This document shows positions 5,183-5,864 of a DNA stretch of 5,864 bases, in pieces; within the stretch, counting starts at the first letter, position 1; each line of letters opens with the position of its first letter. The DNA comes from Spirochaetia bacterium (GTDB lineage: Bacteria; Spirochaetota; Spirochaetia; PWKH01). The notes beneath the pieces were generated by a model, which saw nothing but the letters and a program-made list of their open reading frames with translations, searched no databases and was not told the DNA's origin. Location of the stretch: positions 1-5,864 of the forward strand of contig JAIPFU010000109.1 in assembly GCA_021736505.1 (NCBI GenBank). Reading direction: 5' to 3'. A program made the translations under genes and the position numbers.

Positions 5183-5851
5183 TCAAAACATATCCTCAAT
5201 CCCCACTTTCTCCTCACCTTCAATCCCCACCTCCCCCTCACCTTCTAAATATACATCTTCCTCACCTTCCATATGTTCCAGTCCTTCAATCTCACACCTT
5301 GAAAGCCCATTATGCTCCCACATTCTTATTTTTTCGGAAAATTCTTCGACAAGCTGCGTTAATTCATTGGTCTGATGTTTATTCTCTATGGTGATGCCAA
5401 AGTCATCTAACAGCCAAATGACGTCAGATATATCCCCTCCAAATTTGCATGTTCCATGGATATCTCGGCATAACATTTCTGCGCTATACCAACCATCTGC
5501 AACCCAACCAACATCAGAAATTATATTACTATCCGAAACTAAACCACTATTTAAAAACACACTTTCCTCCAGAAATTCTCCATCTCCAAGAATTACCTGA
5601 TTCTGCGTATCCATAGTATTCTCAGGATAAAAATGTTCCTTCACAAAGTATATCAGAGCGGTATACTCCTGTGTCGGCTGAACGTAGCATTCATCCAAAT
5701 AGTTAAGCAGATCCCACTTTTCTGGTACGTAGAAAGGCTTACAGCCCTTTATGTCCAGCAGCGAATCAAATTCATCATGATCGAGTACTGCCTCATGAAC
5801 AAAAAATCCTTTATGTGGATGAATAAAGGCATCATTTATCTCACTCACCAT
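5183..5851 (-). CDS. Unrecognised acidic protein with C-terminal octapeptide repeats
   Basis: I cannot assign this 222-residue protein to a family with confidence. It is acidic, without signal peptide or membrane segment. The segment VPEKWDLLNYLDECYVQPTQ (42-61) and the later EKIRMWEHNGLSRCEIEGL (173-191) faintly recall Gram-positive proteins associated with SEC-C motifs, which end with an Asn-x-Arg-x-Trp-x-Asn-x-Gly-x-Thr-Pro-x-Glu-Leu-like motif; no SEC-C cysteine cluster is present here, and this comparison is from memory. Residues 195-218 are three octapeptides, EGEEDVYL, EGEGEVGI and EGEEKVGI, from a 24-bp tandem repeat. The ATG at 5851 has no good ribosome site, and the frame stays open through the last bases to 5864, so the real start may be outside and the gene partial. 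Base composition is visibly richer in G+C than in the acyltransferase and aminopeptidase-like genes, which suggests a different origin from the cassette. Confidence 0.72.
   Translation of the reverse strand: MVSEINDAFIHPHKGFFVHEAVLDHDEFDSLLDIKGCKPFYVPEKWDLLNYLDECYVQPTQEYTALIYFVKEHFYPENTMDTQNQVILGDGEFLEESVFLNSGLVSDSNIISDVGWVADGWYSAEMLCRDIHGTCKFGGDISDVIWLLDDFGITIENKHQTNELTQLVEEFSEKIRMWEHNGLSRCEIEGLEHMEGEEDVYLEGEGEVGIEGEEKVGIEDMF
5198..5269 (-). repeat. 24-bp tandem repeat coding Glu-Gly octapeptides
   Basis: The word GAAGGTGAGG (minus strand) starts each of three units beginning at 5269, 5245 and 5221, exactly 24 bp apart. Each unit encodes eight residues of the form E-G-E-x-x-V-x-(I/L). The reading frame is preserved through all copies and ends shortly after at the stop codon. 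Confidence 0.8.
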
Positions 5852-5864
5852 GGTATTAGCACCC

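Noticed and set aside
5163..5600. Plus-strand open frames opposite the acidic protein
   Set aside because: They are Ser/Pro-rich shadows of the GAAGGTGAGG repeats and of the minus-strand gene.

Overview
The window looks like an accessory island from a low-G+C Gram-positive bacterium, probably a member of the Bacillota. The pointers are strong purine-rich Shine-Dalgarno sites, AT-rich genes and spacers, an IS110-type transposase relic, and short GGTGCC/GGCACC hairpin repeats. The species cannot be named from the sequence. All convincing genes lie on the minus strand.

Reading in the direction of transcription (high to low coordinates): 5183-5851 is an unrecognised acidic protein whose tail is built from octapeptide repeats; its true start may lie outside the window. 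4870-5182 is non-coding and rich in small hairpins. 4687-4869 is the C-terminal relic of an IS110-family transposase. 3847-4623 is an AAC(3)-family N-acyltransferase, followed after one base by an aminopeptidase-like zinc-hydrolase-fold protein with a C-terminal winged helix (2556-3845). A 169-bp AT-rich spacer then carries a good sigma-A-type promoter for a ketoacyl-ACP synthase III (1403-2386) and a FabG-type ketoacyl reductase (681-1388). 1-680 has no convincing gene but holds a long stem-loop, a possibly frameshifted ORF at the edge, and a GC-rich block of hairpin repeats.

The four central genes form a plausible small biosynthetic cassette. The KAS III and reductase could make a short 3-hydroxyacyl-ACP such as 3-hydroxybutyryl-ACP, and the AAC(3)-type enzyme could transfer an acyl group to an amine, for example on an amino sugar. 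The aminopeptidase-like protein is of uncertain role. This pairing is inferred from gene families and context. No acyl carrier protein, glycosyltransferase or sugar aminotransferase is present in the window.

A diverged 50-bp direct repeat (40 of 50 bases identical; 523-572 and 5078-5127) brackets the four genes and the IS relic. It suggests that the segment between is a discrete inserted unit or lies between copies of a dispersed repeat.
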